From NCBI GenBank assembly GCA_964036195.1, contig OZ038453.1:11445206-11509205 (forward strand): a stretch of 64,000 nt of DNA. The letters are read 5' to 3'. This DNA comes from Sphaerolaimus hirsutus. Taxonomy: Eukaryota; Nematoda; Chromadorea; Monhysterida; Sphaerolaimidae. The position numbers were made by a program, and so were the translations under genes. Shown here one piece after another: positions 34,001 through 44,800 of this stretch. Below the pieces are notes generated by a model that worked only from the letters and a program-made list of their open reading frames with translations, had not been told where the DNA came from and did no database searches. Position 1 is the first letter of the stretch. Each line of letters begins with the position of its first letter.

Positions 34001-34368
34001 AAATGAGAGACCAGAATGTAGCTCAAATTAGATCAGATGTTGGAAAACAAGCACATCCTAGCTACCTGCAATATAACCAGTTGACATGGCTTGCGGCAAG
34101 ACACAATTCCATACGACAACATGGACCTAAAGGCCGGAAAATTTGTAAATTATGCAGTTCATCCTATGTAAAAATACCTTGTACAGTTACCCATTTACTA
34201 TACATCTGCCCGGGCTTAAATTCAGAAAGGGCTGAGTTACTACATAGAAAGTGTGTATCTCAATGTAGCCAAACCGGTGATTGGCTTATGTACAAAACCT
34301 GTGCACAACACAGAAAAATGGTAAATGATATGTTAAAACACGGAATTAGGCACTTTATGAGTGACTAG
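31048..34368 (+). CDS. LINE ORF2: AP-endonuclease plus reverse transcriptase, intact
   Basis: An uninterrupted 1106-residue frame from the first of two adjacent ATGs. The endonuclease occupies roughly residues 25-265: QNARYLRW, CFVETHF (catalytic Glu), LILGDFNGHIGN, and SDHHAIF near its end. A lysine/asparagine-rich linker follows. RT (~residues 480-790): SPGTTGIHHE, LLHKKGD, QGGFRPNRR, A-box FVDAVKAFDRVNR, GVAQGCALSP, the catalytic FFADDIVLM and KYLGV. A CxxC...HxxxxC knuckle (KLCSSS...HLLYIC) is near residue 1040. Family role: nick target DNA and copy element RNA at the nick. The order and SGNH association suggest CR1/L2-Jockey-like, not certain. It is AT-rich like the neighbouring introns. 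With every motif present, it may be active. Confidence 0.93.
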   Translation: MMFFTKINGVTNFHGSIDHNECLYSIPLLILYQNARYLRWKKPELLATILNTGCDIMCFVETHFSCITEAITLPGYTGIHTFKKGTDAGGISVYIKRSLKFTNIDYTNENNIMGVLIHTCKVKINITTCYLFNNSKAKKSKRVLDLNERILLEIGTKMSNLDEKGYPSLILGDFNGHIGNDELGLEGNNGCVNENGKLIRDWQATYGPYLINKDFTELWTYERSNAKSAIDLCFSNRELPHMSGWIDNTGSQCPLASDHHAIFVKYLSPHEFQKPPEIQNTKLNKNELLLMNNKLSEIEPTDYNDIISTIHDTCRVIKNEIGQTHSKMLPHPRVSKCIIKLHRNIAKIKRKIRAQGNNEMLRKELKIYQHKLGKGKKELNKLNKDKELEKMYNNKPKELNMVYKHINKNWHNKRHTTEMTDKKGNIIESQEKMNMEMKRVWGNIMTNNPGSPTYHPIENIGLSPGTQEELKIEFSFEELKKAIKQLQNNKSPGTTGIHHETIKMLPSNYLMALLDMYNRWLNGVEIPIEAKICKLVLLHKKGDKSKMDNYRTLGISCNIKKVYMILLNNRLIKVAENEDIFTELQGGFRPNRRTCDNVQIINTCYNYATANGNDYFTCFVDAVKAFDRVNRDKLWKKLLDLGIPSKLVSAISQAYTNIKVNMTYGDYISEDFGYPIGVAQGCALSPTLYALYMHDLANELTKTGQGAKLGKGQAKLPALFFADDIVLMANTASELQDLMTNFTEWSWKWNITINQNKSYILRWGKKQLGRSWALGYDNNKKIGQIYECKEIKYLGVTITEDVSPFKTHIKNCVAKMLKHSTLAILSSRNTTKPMLYAKMTFKSYIEPASMYGLEITGADKESLKKIDRIYMSTMKRALHLPTSTSTASLLVDLGGELPSDKYKQMTITFSNYANKLDDNRLLKRAMEIDKSLIGNTRIKAHMLMHNRYLSSIQDTNIPGEHARILTKTNIKLAIYQNRQAISVNQMRDQNVAQIRSDVGKQAHPSYLQYNQLTWLAARHNSIRQHGPKGRKICKLCSSSYVKIPCTVTHLLYICPGLNSERAELLHRKCVSQCSQTGDWLMYKTCAQHRKMVNDMLKHGIRHFMSD

Positions 34369-34550
34369 TGTTAAATTACATGCTGTCAGTGGCACTTTAC
34401 ACGTGCACTTTACTACGAGTGATGATTAATGGCTGGAAAGCGTCCCAGCTACACACTTAAGTATCGTGCATGTGAAAAATGTCCTTCATAAATGTGAAAA
34501 ATGTCCTTTATAAATGTAGGTGTTAGAAGCAATCGAAACTTATACATCTT

Positions 34551-34556
34551 AATAAA
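34551..34556 (+). terminator. Polyadenylation signal AATAAA after the LINE ORF
   Basis: AATAAA lies 183 bp after the RT stop codon, in non-coding sequence. It is the best candidate for the 3' end signal of the plus-strand element. No poly-A or tandem tail was seen after it. Confidence 0.45.
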
Positions 34557-34980
34557 ACTGGGTTGTGAGGATAATATTGCTCAACCCACAGGACAACTCG
34601 AGAGTTGCGTACTCTCCTATCTGCTGCTGGAAAATGGGTAAATACACCACAGTAGCAATCTCGGTCGCGTCGCGCGCCAATACGTGATCAATCTCCATTG
34701 GAGCGGGCTGTAATTCGAATATTCTTATTTAAGGTACTAGTAGGGCTTTTGAGTACAATTACCCATACCTTTAGTACACAACCACTTGTGAAGTCGATTG
34801 TAGGGCCACTGATGAGATGTAGAGAAATGTACAAGGAGGACACATCGTTCTCTTTGTGCAACGGGACTATCCTGTAAAAATAACCAACGGGGTTTTTCTT
34901 TCACTACATCACTATCGAAATCTACCATTAAAAAATCTCCCTTAAAGTAGGAAAGAAAGGTGGAAAACGGTACTTACCTG

Positions 34981-35171
34981 CCAGGCACTCCCAAATCGAT
35001 CATTTTGAACACGCCCTCTCGCAGACTACTGGCCAAGTCGAGCTCGTGCTTGAATTGGTACTGTACGACGCGTTGATGGACATCGACGATGGTAGAAACG
35101 TGCCGTGTGCGTGAAGAACCGTACACCCGAAGGCAGACCACTGGGCAACCAATTGCCAATGGGGATTCCAT
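34981..35171 (-). CDS. Possible first exon of an unidentified gene
   Basis: On the minus strand, ATG 35171 (context AAAATGG) opens 64 codons ending at a near-perfect donor CAG|GTAAGTA. The composition is more GC-rich than its surroundings. The peptide has regular alternation (VVCLRVYGSSRTRHVSTIVD; ELDLASSLREGVFKMIDL) and looks like real protein, but I recognise no family. The plus strand is also open here and offers an AG at the same place, so the strand rests mainly on the strong donor. Further exons would lie at lower coordinates and were not found, possibly because of the element insertion. Confidence 0.4.
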
Positions 35172-35827
35172 TTTACTTGTGTCTTTTTACATCTAAAACT
35201 GTTCTACTTCAACAACTCCCGTAATATATATACCCTTCCAATTCTACATTCATTCCAAACCCATATAAAAATACCACTTTACATTCATCCCAACCCACAT
35301 AAAATACATTGAGGAAACCATTTGACAAATCATTTATTGTAAAATCACCTTCATTTTCGCACAAAATACTTACAAACAACCATTTACGTGCAATTTTAAA
35401 CAAAGCCATATGCGTAAAAGAATTTATGCGATATCTCTTGCAATAGGTATATGTTTCACACACTACGCTGTAATAAATCACAATCACTTTTTCAGGTGTG
35501 GAACGACTTGTGCAGCGGAAAGAGGGAACGGCATGTCGACACCAGGATAGCCGTGGATAAGTGAAATGGAAAAAAAATATCCAATCCCAAATAATATCAT
35601 TGTATTGTGTATTGTAATCCCCCTCAGTTATAGTAAACACCTTCCCGGACAAGTTCACCACCCATTTTTTTTTTCACTATGAATGCAATATCTCCGTCCA
35701 TGGGGGCGTTATAAGGCTGAAACTTTGTATATATTAAGTTGTACAACCCCCTTACTCCCCAACAATGGGGGGAGGTGCGGCGACTCACTACAGGGTGGGT
35801 CGCCCTATATGCAAAAAAAAATTGTGG

Positions 35828-36894
35828 CGTTTTTGGTGTCCCAAGCAAGTTCACCACCCACTTGATTAGCTACACTTTGAAGGCTATATCTCCAGCTGTG
35901 AGGGCGGTAGAAAGCTGAAATTTGGGGGATGTCTTGCCAACAACCCCCCTCACAATACACCAGTGGGGCGGCTGCCGACAACCCACTAAAGCATGGGTCA
36001 CTGCATACAAATTTGATAATTTTTTTAAGAACAACCCAAGTGTCCCAAACAAGTTCGCCACCCAACTGCATTATAAAAAAATGTTGTGAGAACATGCCTG
36101 ATAAAAAATTGAATCAGATACAAACCCTAGTTCTGCTCATTAAAATTTTTTCAGTAGGGCACCCACCCTGTCCCATAAACAGCAGATTGAAAATTTCACT
36201 TTAAACCACTTTTTTGTATCACACTTAAAAATTTGGTTTACAAAGTTCACTAGGGGAGGGTCTAAGGTTCAAAGTTATGTAAACAACATAACCTCTAAAA
36301 TGCTTCCATTAGGAAATTTATTTGGGGTGAATGAAAAAGTGAAAATTTTGTCAAATTTTCTTCCTGAAATGACATCATTTTGACATCATAGAATTCACCC
36401 CAAGTAAATTTCCTTATGGATGCATTTTAGAGGTTATGTTGTTTACATAACTTTGAACCTTAGACCCTCCCTTAGTGAACTTTGTAAACCAACTTTTTAA
36501 GTGTGATACAAAAAATTGGTTTAAAGTGAAATTTTCAGTCAGGTGTTTTCCTGGGAAAGGGTGCCCTACTGAAAAAAATTTTTTTGGGCTGAAATAGTGT
36601 TCCAACTCGATTCATTTTTATATTAGGTATGTTGTTGCAACATTTTTTTAATGCAGTTGGGTGATGAACTTGTTTTGGGACACTTGGGCTGTTTTTAGAA
36701 AATGGTCAACTTTATATGCAGTGACCCATGCTTTAGTCAGTCGTTGGCAGCCGCCCCACTGGTGGATCGTGAAGGGGGTTGTTTGCAAGACATCCCCCAA
36801 ATTTCAGCTTTATACCGCCATCACAGCTGGAGATATGGCTCTCGTGGTGTAGCCAATCAAGTGGGTGGTGAACTTGTTTGGGACACCAAAAACG
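35828..36894. mobile_element. 1.07-kb palindromic (foldback) element
   Basis: Arms run from CGTTTTTGGTGTCCCAAGCA to the near-perfect complement, with the axis near 36361. They include the 'caagttcaccaccca' motif. A diverged half-copy lies just left (35640-35830). No coding capacity. Confidence 0.8.
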
Positions 36895-37043
36895 ACTCGC
36901 AGATCGTATCGAGGAATGTCGGCTCTAGCAAAAGGGCGGCCCAGCCGAGTTGGTCCAGTTTCCGCTGGTCGTGCTTTTCTTCGAGTTTGCGCATTGTAGA
37001 TTGCGCGTATCGGCGCGCATCCTCGCCGAACTCGTTCGAGCAC
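36887..37043 (-). CDS. Possible exon ending at a palindrome boundary
   Basis: Minus-strand exon after CGCTCAG. It is open for about 52 codons with a charged helical peptide (RKLEEKHDQRKLDQLGWAA) and is more GC-rich than its surroundings. The apparent donor (TTTTTG|GTGTCC) is weak and coincides with the end of the 35828-36894 palindrome, so the true exon may have been cut by that insertion. It may belong with the 34981-35171 exon. No family is recognised. Confidence 0.35.
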
Positions 37044-37663
37044 CTGAGCGAATGCGACCGATTCTTGGAATGGATGAGTGCATCCATGTGCCATATTTCC
37101 TCGAAATACCTACCCCCCTTGAATTTATCCCCCACCCGACCCTCGAAATACGCCAGGTCTTGTCGAGGTGAGGAAAAAATAACCCTCGCCCTCAAAATAC
37201 CCCCGTCTTGAATGAAGAACATCATGTATGCAGTGTAAATAATGTTTGTATTGGGGCATATTTGCATTGCTGCTACACATAGACTATCGTGTATCCTTGA
37301 AAAAGTCCCCACCTTGAATAACATCCCCCTTGAATAACTCCCCATCTGGTTATTTGATGTGTGTATCCACAATGTGTATTTGAATGATTTGGATGCCGAT
37401 CAACACATATTTTAGCATGAATACATTGTTTTTGTTGTTGTTCAACTGTCAAATACCTCGATTACATGAGTTGACGGAATGCTTTCATAAATACAATGAA
37501 AAATGTGCAAGTTCTGTGGAAAAACAAATCCTCCCCTTGAATAACAGAAACTTTATTCAAAGAATTCTCACTCTCTAAAAAGACACTCAATTCATAGAAT
37601 GTATCCGCATCTAAGCCAAACCTACCCTTATTATTAAATACTATACATATGTACCTATAGAAA

Positions 37664-38660
37664 CATGAGAACCTGCGCCTCAGTGCATGTAAACTCTGAG
37701 TGCATGTAGACTCTCAGTGCACCTAAACTCCCAGTGCACTTTAACTCACAATGCATGTAGACTCTCAGTGCACGTAAACTCCCAGTGCACTTTAACTCAC
37801 AATGCATGTAGACTCTCAGTGCATGTAGACTCTCAGTGCACGTAAACTCCCAGTGCACTTTAACTCACAATGCATGTAGACTCTCAGTGCATGTAGACTC
37901 TCAGTGCACGTAAACTCCCAGTGCACTTTAACTCACAATGCATGTAGACTCTCAGTGCATGTAGACTCTCAGTGCACATAAACTCCCAGTGCACTTTAAC
38001 TCACAATGCATGTAGACTCTCAGTGCATGTAAACTCCCAGTGCACTTTAACTCACAATGCATGTAGACTCTCAGTGCACGTAAACTCCCAGTGCACTTTA
38101 ACTTACAATGCATGTAGACTCTCAGTGCACATAAACTCCCAGTGCACTTTAACTCCCAATCCATGTAAATAGACTCTCAGTGCACGTAAACTCCCAGTGC
38201 ACTTTAACTCCCAATCCATGTAGACTCTCAGTGCATGTAAACACCCACTGCATGTATGGAGGGTACGAACCCCTGGAGGGGTCCAAATACAGTAATCCAC
38301 ACCACACACCAAACAGGGTGAATACATGCACTGAGAGTTCACATGCACTTGGAGTCTACATGCACTGAGAGTTTATGTGTACTGGGAGTCTACATGCAGT
38401 GGGAGTAGACCTTCACGGACTGAGAGCCTTGATGCACTGGAAATTTACATGTACTGAGAGTTTCAGCCAATCAGGACACTTCTCAATATTTTTCCTTTTT
38501 AAATACCCAGATATTTTAGAGGTATTTTACGTTTCAGTAGAAATACTCAAAATCTGGAAAAGGTATTTTGAAAACTCTGCTTGATGCGCGACTCCTACAT
38601 CAAGAATATGTATAGTATCAGTCTGTGTTGGGAAGGTTTTATGAAGTTTCGGTAGTTGCC
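37664..38660. repeat. 17-bp-unit satellite in a composite foldback repeat, copy 1
   Basis: 37681-38240 is built of 17-bp units of the form ACTCNCARTGCAYNTAR, arranged in 51- and 68-bp higher-order periods. 38320-38470 carries the same units inverted. Flanks (CCTATAGAAACATGAGAACC at the left; a TTTTGAAAACTCTGCT-type segment at the right) are shared with copy 2. Open frames here are repeat artefacts. Confidence 0.9.
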
Positions 38661-38769
38661 AAAAATGGCAAATGAAGAGCGTTAGGTTAAGCGAATGAAC
38701 GGTGGCCAGCGAGATATTTAATTACGTAAACACCGCTTGTTTTTAGTTGTAAAAACGTCAAACGTGAAC

Positions 38770-38880
38770 ATGATTGAGTCAATCACGCATAGTGTGATGA
38801 AGCCACCGAAGTCAGCGTCTTCTACCACCGAATCCGGCAACTCCAAGACCGTAGTGAGAAACGGCCTTGAGAGTGGTTGA
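38770..38880 (+). CDS. Small open frame or first exon, 36 codons
   Basis: ATG at 38770 opens a serine/threonine/lysine-rich peptide (VMKPPKSASSTTESGNSKTV) in a repeat-free, more GC-rich stretch (38680-39100). It ends at TGA 38880, or could leave through a GT near 38875 as a first exon. It could start the gene ending at 47937. No family is recognised. Confidence 0.3.
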   Translation: MIESITHSVMKPPKSASSTTESGNSKTVVRNGLESG

Positions 38881-39099
38881 TTTCCCGTTGTAGCCGAACG
38901 TCCACTTGTCGACAGCCAAGTTGAGTTTATTTCGTAGTTGCGTGTTGAAAGGGGTTTCGAGATTGTTTCAGGTACTTTATTTGATCAGATGCAGCCAAAT
39001 ACAAAAGCGCAAAGCCTAGCGAGCTTCCTAGTCGAAGTTTCTATCGCTAGCTTATTTTCGTTCACAAGCTTGGGGTCAGAAGACTGAAGTAAAAACTTC

Positions 39100-40430
39100 C
39101 AAAGTAACTAAGACACGGAAATTATGTATAAAACATAGCTACAGTAATTTCCTAAATTCAAATGCACAAATATGACATGAATGCAATAATAAGACACATC
39201 TAGCCGAAACAGTTGGCTTATTCTACGCGTGCATACATTCAAACAATTATGGTAAAGAAATACCAGGTACAAATTGGACTAATAGAAAAACTATTTATCT
39301 TGTGAGGCGCGAAGTTGGCAAACTCGGCCGATTTACTAATCTGTTTCAATTTGTCAGAAAACATTGACACACTTTGAAACTAATAAACTAGAGTTTGGAA
39401 ATTGCAAGTAGTAGTGCAAATGTTCCTAATGACGTAAGTAAAGCAGGACATATTCGATACAATAATAATCACTTTCTGAAACATATATTTGATGATTGGC
39501 AAATTGGGACTTATTCGAGGTAAATGGGTATATTAATTGAGCAGGGTTAATATAACATATTTAATTTGAGCAGGGTATTTACTATAATGTCAAAGTAAAT
39601 ATAATATAAAGTAGTGAGCTGGGTTATAATTATGCCTACGCGAAGGGCTTGTTTATCTACGTACCGTAAATGCTAGTTGCACACAGGGCACCATTTCTCT
39701 ATTAGGACGCTGGCCTAAGTAAGTACATAGCACATAAATATTTACAAGATTTGACTTTCCTAAATTGCAAGTAAACCATGTAAATGTAGATATAATAATA
39801 ATCAGAAAATTACGGCGAGTTGAATGAGCCTAATTTCATATTCATAAACCTAATAAAAACTTATCTGTCCTTTTAACCTAAATATTCCACCTAAACATAT
39901 CAATAAGTCATAATACACTTTCCTAATTGAATATTCTCCATGGATAAATAATATAGTGCAGGAAATATAATTTGCGTGGTAAATTAATATAGTGCATGAA
40001 ATGAAAAATAGTGCAAATAGGTAAATGGACAAATATGAGCCTAATTATCAAATCTCTGTATTTCTTTATCCATCCATTTTGCCACGGTCAGCACACATAG
40101 TTTTTTTTAAATGTATTCACATTTACTCAAAAAATAGGTACATACACTGGAGTACTGAGTAAATACGTTTACGTTTCCTCTAAAAAGTACCTGGACTTGT
40201 TTTCACGTATACTTTTTGCTAGTACTTGAGTACACAAAATGTATTTCGGTACGCAAAACGCGTTGCAAAAGGCAAATGGTACATTTTGAGAATGTGAGAA
40301 TACATACGCAGATTACGCGTTCTCAGTTGCTTGTTTACGAATTTTTTCAAAGTTGCCGCGGTTTGAACGTCTAGAGCACTGGCAAAATAGGCGCGATGGA
40401 AAACAAAACTGTTTTCGCCGTAAACAGATG
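39100..40430. other. No gene; AT-rich sequence
   Basis: I see no exon. 40105-40270 resembles the 'gtaaatacgtttacgt' arms of the CAGAGTTG hAT-type family and is probably a fragment. Confidence 0.5.
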
Positions 40431-41035
40431 ACCTATAGAAACATGAGAACCTGCGCCTCAGTGCATGTAAACTCTGAGGGCATGTGACTCTCAGTGCACG
40501 TAAACTCCCAGTGCACTTTAACTCACAATGCATGTAGACTCTCAGTGCACGTAAACTCCCAGTGCACTTTAACTCCCAATCCATGTAAATAGACTCTCAG
40601 TGCACGTAACCTCCCAGTGCATGTATGGAGGGTACAAACCCCTGGAGGGGTCCAAATACAGTAATCCGCACCACACAACAAACAGGGTGAATACATGCAC
40701 TGAGAGTTCACATGCACTTGGAATCTACATGCACTGAGAGTTTATGTGTACTGGGAGTCTACATGCACTGGGAGTAAACCTTCACGGACTGGGAGCCTTG
40801 ATGCACTGGAGTTGATACTGAGAGTTTCAGCCAATCAGGACACTTCTCAATATTCTTTTCTTTTTAAATACCCAGGTATTTTAGAGGTATTTTACGTTTC
40901 AGTAGAAATACTCAAAATCTGGAAAAGGTATTTTGAAAACTCTGCTCGATGCGTGACTCCTACATCAAGAATATGTATTGTATCGGTCTGTGTTGGGCAG
41001 GTTTTATGAAGTTTTGGTAGTTGACAAAAATGGGC
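40431..41035. repeat. 17-bp-unit satellite composite, copy 2 (short)
   Basis: Same left flank and right flank as copy 1. It has only about nine units before the 'ggagggtacaaaccc' centre, and the inverted arm at 40695-40800. Array length differs strongly between copies. Confidence 0.88.
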
Positions 41036-41039
41036 TATG

Positions 41040-41505
41040 AATGTTGATGCTTTCTTGCAACTTGTGAATGATCACTGATTCAACCTCGAAAAGAAACGAT
41101 CGCTATGTGTATCTAGTAAATTGTAATGATGTATAACTACGACTATAAATGTAACTGCACGTGGTGTTATAGTTTATTATTATCTGTGACCAGAATGTGT
41201 CTTGTAAATTTGCCTGTAGTTGGTGTGGGTGGTGTGGGGTCGCTTTTAAATGCGAGCTCTGCCATGCCACACCTCTCAATTTCACTTGCGGTATTACTTT
41301 TCACATTGTATAACTACCTCGCCTTTTTTCTAAAATTCGCATTATTTGTACCGTTCACACGTTATAACGTTGCCTTGTTAAGTCAATTGCTATTTTGAGT
41401 TATGGGTGTGGTTATGTGTTTGTGACAGTTTTCATTGTTGTGGTATTACCCGTTTGACGCGCGCCGGCAGTGTGGTAATAAAGTTGCTTTGATTTGATTT
41501 GACTG
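41040..41505 (+). mobile_element. Probable 3' end of another non-LTR element
   Basis: A non-coding GC-mixed stretch ends in AATAAAG followed by TTTGATTTGATTTGA, a short tandem tail like those of CR1/L2-type LINEs. The 90-codon frame at 41126 is not recognisable. Low certainty. Confidence 0.35.
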
Positions 41506-41848
41506 TTTACATGAAAGTGAGACGCATATGCATGATCAATACAAAGTTGCCACAAACGCCGCAATTTCATCTTGTTTATTCAAATAAATATTATCAAGAT
41601 TCAATTTTTACACCATCTCTTCACTAAAAATCTGTACTAGAGTGAAGATGTCTCTAGGGATTCCTGCCTACTTCTTATCCATCGATATTCTCATCCTTTA
41701 AAAAATATCAGCGTTCCACTTTTCGAAAAAGTAGGCAGATTGAAAAATCATTTTTCCATCCCATTCGAAAGCAGATACAAGTAAAATCAATAAACAACAT
41801 AAATATTTTAAAAAAATAAAATAATAATTTCAGCCGCGCCATATAACA

Positions 41849-44800
41849 TCACTGCGCCGGTTTCTCGCAGACGTACATGCAGAAGTGGTTTCTGGGCGCG
41901 GTGCACTTGACGTCGTTGATGGTTTGCTTCATGGAGGACCCGTTGCCGTTCATCTCCAGGCAGTGCTCCACCCCCTCCCCGTGCGGCCAGTTGTCTGGCG
42001 CGCCTGCAAGGTGGCCGGGGGTAGTGGTGGAAAAAGCGCCAGGACTATGGCGCCAAGCGCCAAAAGCGTCATGGCGCTTTTCCGAACCCCAGCGCCAAGC
42101 GCCAATGGCGACAGAGCAAAGTGGCGCCAAGCGCCAGAAGCGCCGTAGCGCTTTTTTGCTTTGGCGCTAGCGCTAGGCGCCATCGCCATGGCGCTTTTCC
42201 ATCACTAGCCGGGGGTGAAATAACGCAGATAGGGTGTCAACTTCAATTTTGCGTTTTGTAAAGGCAGATCGAAGACTCCATCGCGCCATTCGGAAACAGG
42301 GCTCCAGGCGCCAATGGTGCCAGAGAAAAAAGGTGCCAAGCGCCAATGACGCCATTTGGCACCCTGCATGCATAGCTGGAATCGAGGGTGGCATTTTAGG
42401 GATGGGGGGGTCTCCAAAGAGTGGCGCCTTCCCATGCTGGTGTACGTTGGCCGATTTTGATGCCCTTCGAGTATGTTGAGGTTTGGGGTCGGGGCTACGA
42501 CCAAATTTTTCTGTTTCCTCGAATAATCCCCCGGTCCCGAGATACAGGTGGTCTATTAAAACATGGTCATTTTATACCCCAGCGGTTTTCAAGCACGAAA
42601 AATAAATTTGTCTGAACATGCTATCATATACTTTAGACAACGAGAATTCATATACCAAAGAAATGAGTTCAATATCTCGTTCCGATCAAAAGTTATAGCA
42701 CTTGAAACTTTCTCCTCCCATCCACATAAAACACCGCATGGAGGACAATGCGTGGGACTTCAAAACTCCATATCTCTACCATTTCTCAGCCGATTTTCAC
42801 CAATGAACACTTAAAATGATCAGAATAACCTGAAGATATCATTCCTACGCTCAGGTTAGCTGTTTTCTCTTTTAGTTTTCCTATACAATAATATTATGCG
42901 AACTTTTGTATGAAATTATCATTGTGAGAATGCATATAGATAATCTGAGCATGGGAATGATATCTTCAGGTTATTCTGATCATTTTAAGTGTTCATTGGT
43001 GAAAATCGGCTGGGAAATGGTAGAGATATGGAGTTTTGAAGTTCCACGCATTGTCATCCATGCGGTGTTTTATGTGGATGGGAGGAGAAAGTTTAAAGTG
43101 CTATAACTTTTGATCGGAAAGAGATATTGAACTCATTTCTTTGGTATATGTATTCTCGTTGTCTAAAGTATATGATAGCATGTTCAGAACAAATTATTTT
43201 TCGTGTTTGAAAACCGGGTCAAATCGGCATTAGGAATATAGACATCACTAAGCCGACCATAAACATGGAATCCACAAGTTGTCGCGATCATTTTAAGTGT
43301 TGAACGGTCCAAATCGGCCCAGAAATGGCCGAGTTGTCGATCCCCAAAGTCGATCGACAAGATTGGCCATGTAAAATGACCACGTTTTTACAGACCCCTA
43401 TATCTCGGGACCCGGGGATTATTCGAGGAAACAGAAAATTTGGTAGTAGCCCCGACCCCAAACCCCAACATACTCGAAGGGCATCAAAATCGGCCAACGT
43501 ACACCAGCATGGGAAGGCGCCACTCTTTGGAGACCCCCCACCCCCAAAATGCCACCTTCGATTCCAGCTATGGCTGCATGGCGCCATTCCATCAAAACTA
43601 CTAACCACTAACGAGTAACGATGGCAAAAAAAGATTTGAAAATTCGAAAACCTTTTCGAATTTTTGAATTTTTCAGGAATTTTTCGAATTTTTATTTCAC
43701 CCCTAGAAAAAAAACTTAAAAATCGATTTTTTTCTTCAAAAAATTCGAAAATTCAAAAATACTTTTTGAATTTTTCAGGCAATTCAAGGCACTCTTAAGT
43801 TCAACGTACTAAATACAACGACAATTGATACGCGGTGGTTATGAAAAAGCGAAACAAAACAGAAAAAACATCCAAAAACGTTGAAATGTAAACTGCCCTG
43901 TAAAATGTGAAATGTCATGCAAAGTGTCAAAAGTTATGAAAATGCCCTGGAAAAATGGCTAACATATTTGCCATTTTTTACAGAATTTCCATGACTTTAG
44001 AGACTTTGCATAACATTTGACATTTCACAGAGCATTTTACAGGTGTCTGGGACTGCACATAGGAACTGCACATGTTTATAAGTAAAAGAGATGTGATCAA
44101 AGATATACTCCAGCGACATTACACTTTACAATGAAACCTACCATATCCCATCTGAATAAAAGTACAAACATGAAAAATTTTCATCATATTAATCAAATTG
44201 CTTTGATAAATGATGGAAAAAATTTTGTTTGTTCTTTTATTCAGTTGGGTTATGGTAGATTTCATTGTAGGTGTAATGTCACTGGAGTATAAGAGTGGTT
44301 TTGAGTATTGGTTTGAGAAGTACCCATATTTCATGCAGTTAGCACTGTATGCACTGAGTACGCTCAGTGTGCTATACTTAGGGGACATTACACCCTACAT
44401 TTTTCTGGTGGTAACACTCCATCATGACGTCATAACTGCAGTCTGCAGTGAACTTACGGCTGACTGAACTGGTTCGGAGTCAGGATGAAATGTGGTGGAG
44501 TGGTGAATCAGTTCACAAGTTTTCAGTTGGCTGTCTGCCAGCCAAAGATCTAAATCATATCTATTTGTAGATTAGCATGTCTGCCGAGTGTAGCCACTTC
44601 CAAAACAGTCCAAATTCTGTGTTTAAAGCTTCAGATTCAATATTTTTCCAAAAAAAATTCAAAAATTATTTGAAAAAATTTGAAAAATAGCCAAAAAAAT
44701 TTGAAAATTGCCAAAAAAGATTCGAAAATTCAAAAATTAAATTCAAAATTTGAAAATTAATTTCAGGAAAAATTTGAAAATTCAAAAATTCATTTTGGAA

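Larger units (their letters stand above)
23160..34560 (+). mobile_element. Proposed 11-kb intron-bearing non-LTR retroelement
   Basis: I group the RGG gene, SGNH frame and endonuclease/RT ORF as one element because they are contiguous and on one strand. The frames overlap or abut, and the minus-strand LINE at 1-4785 has the same order (SGNH tail overlapping RGG exons, then endonuclease/RT). No target duplication was identified, and 11 kb is long for a LINE. The alternative is a host RGG gene with a LINE inserted behind or into it. Confidence 0.45.

Noticed and set aside
34989..35563. Plus-strand exons (AG at 34988, AG at 35494) as an alternative gene
   Set aside because: Frames are open and phases could match, but the first acceptor is the complement of a near-perfect minus-strand donor, which is the simpler reading.
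35209..35661. 150-codon minus-strand frame between two candidate exons
   Set aside because: No acceptor AG precedes the GC-rich part on that strand. The open frame may share the stop-poor character of nearby introns, but it is not supported as an exon.
37681..38245. Regular short repeats resembling a CRISPR array, with long minus-strand ORFs
   Set aside because: Units are 17 bp, head to tail without unique spacers, and the genome is animal. The ORFs are periodic shadows of the satellite.
41877..42170. Plus-strand frames of 87-97 codons over the lectin exon
   Set aside because: Antisense shadows of the lectin exon and of the GCGCC-rich MITE.
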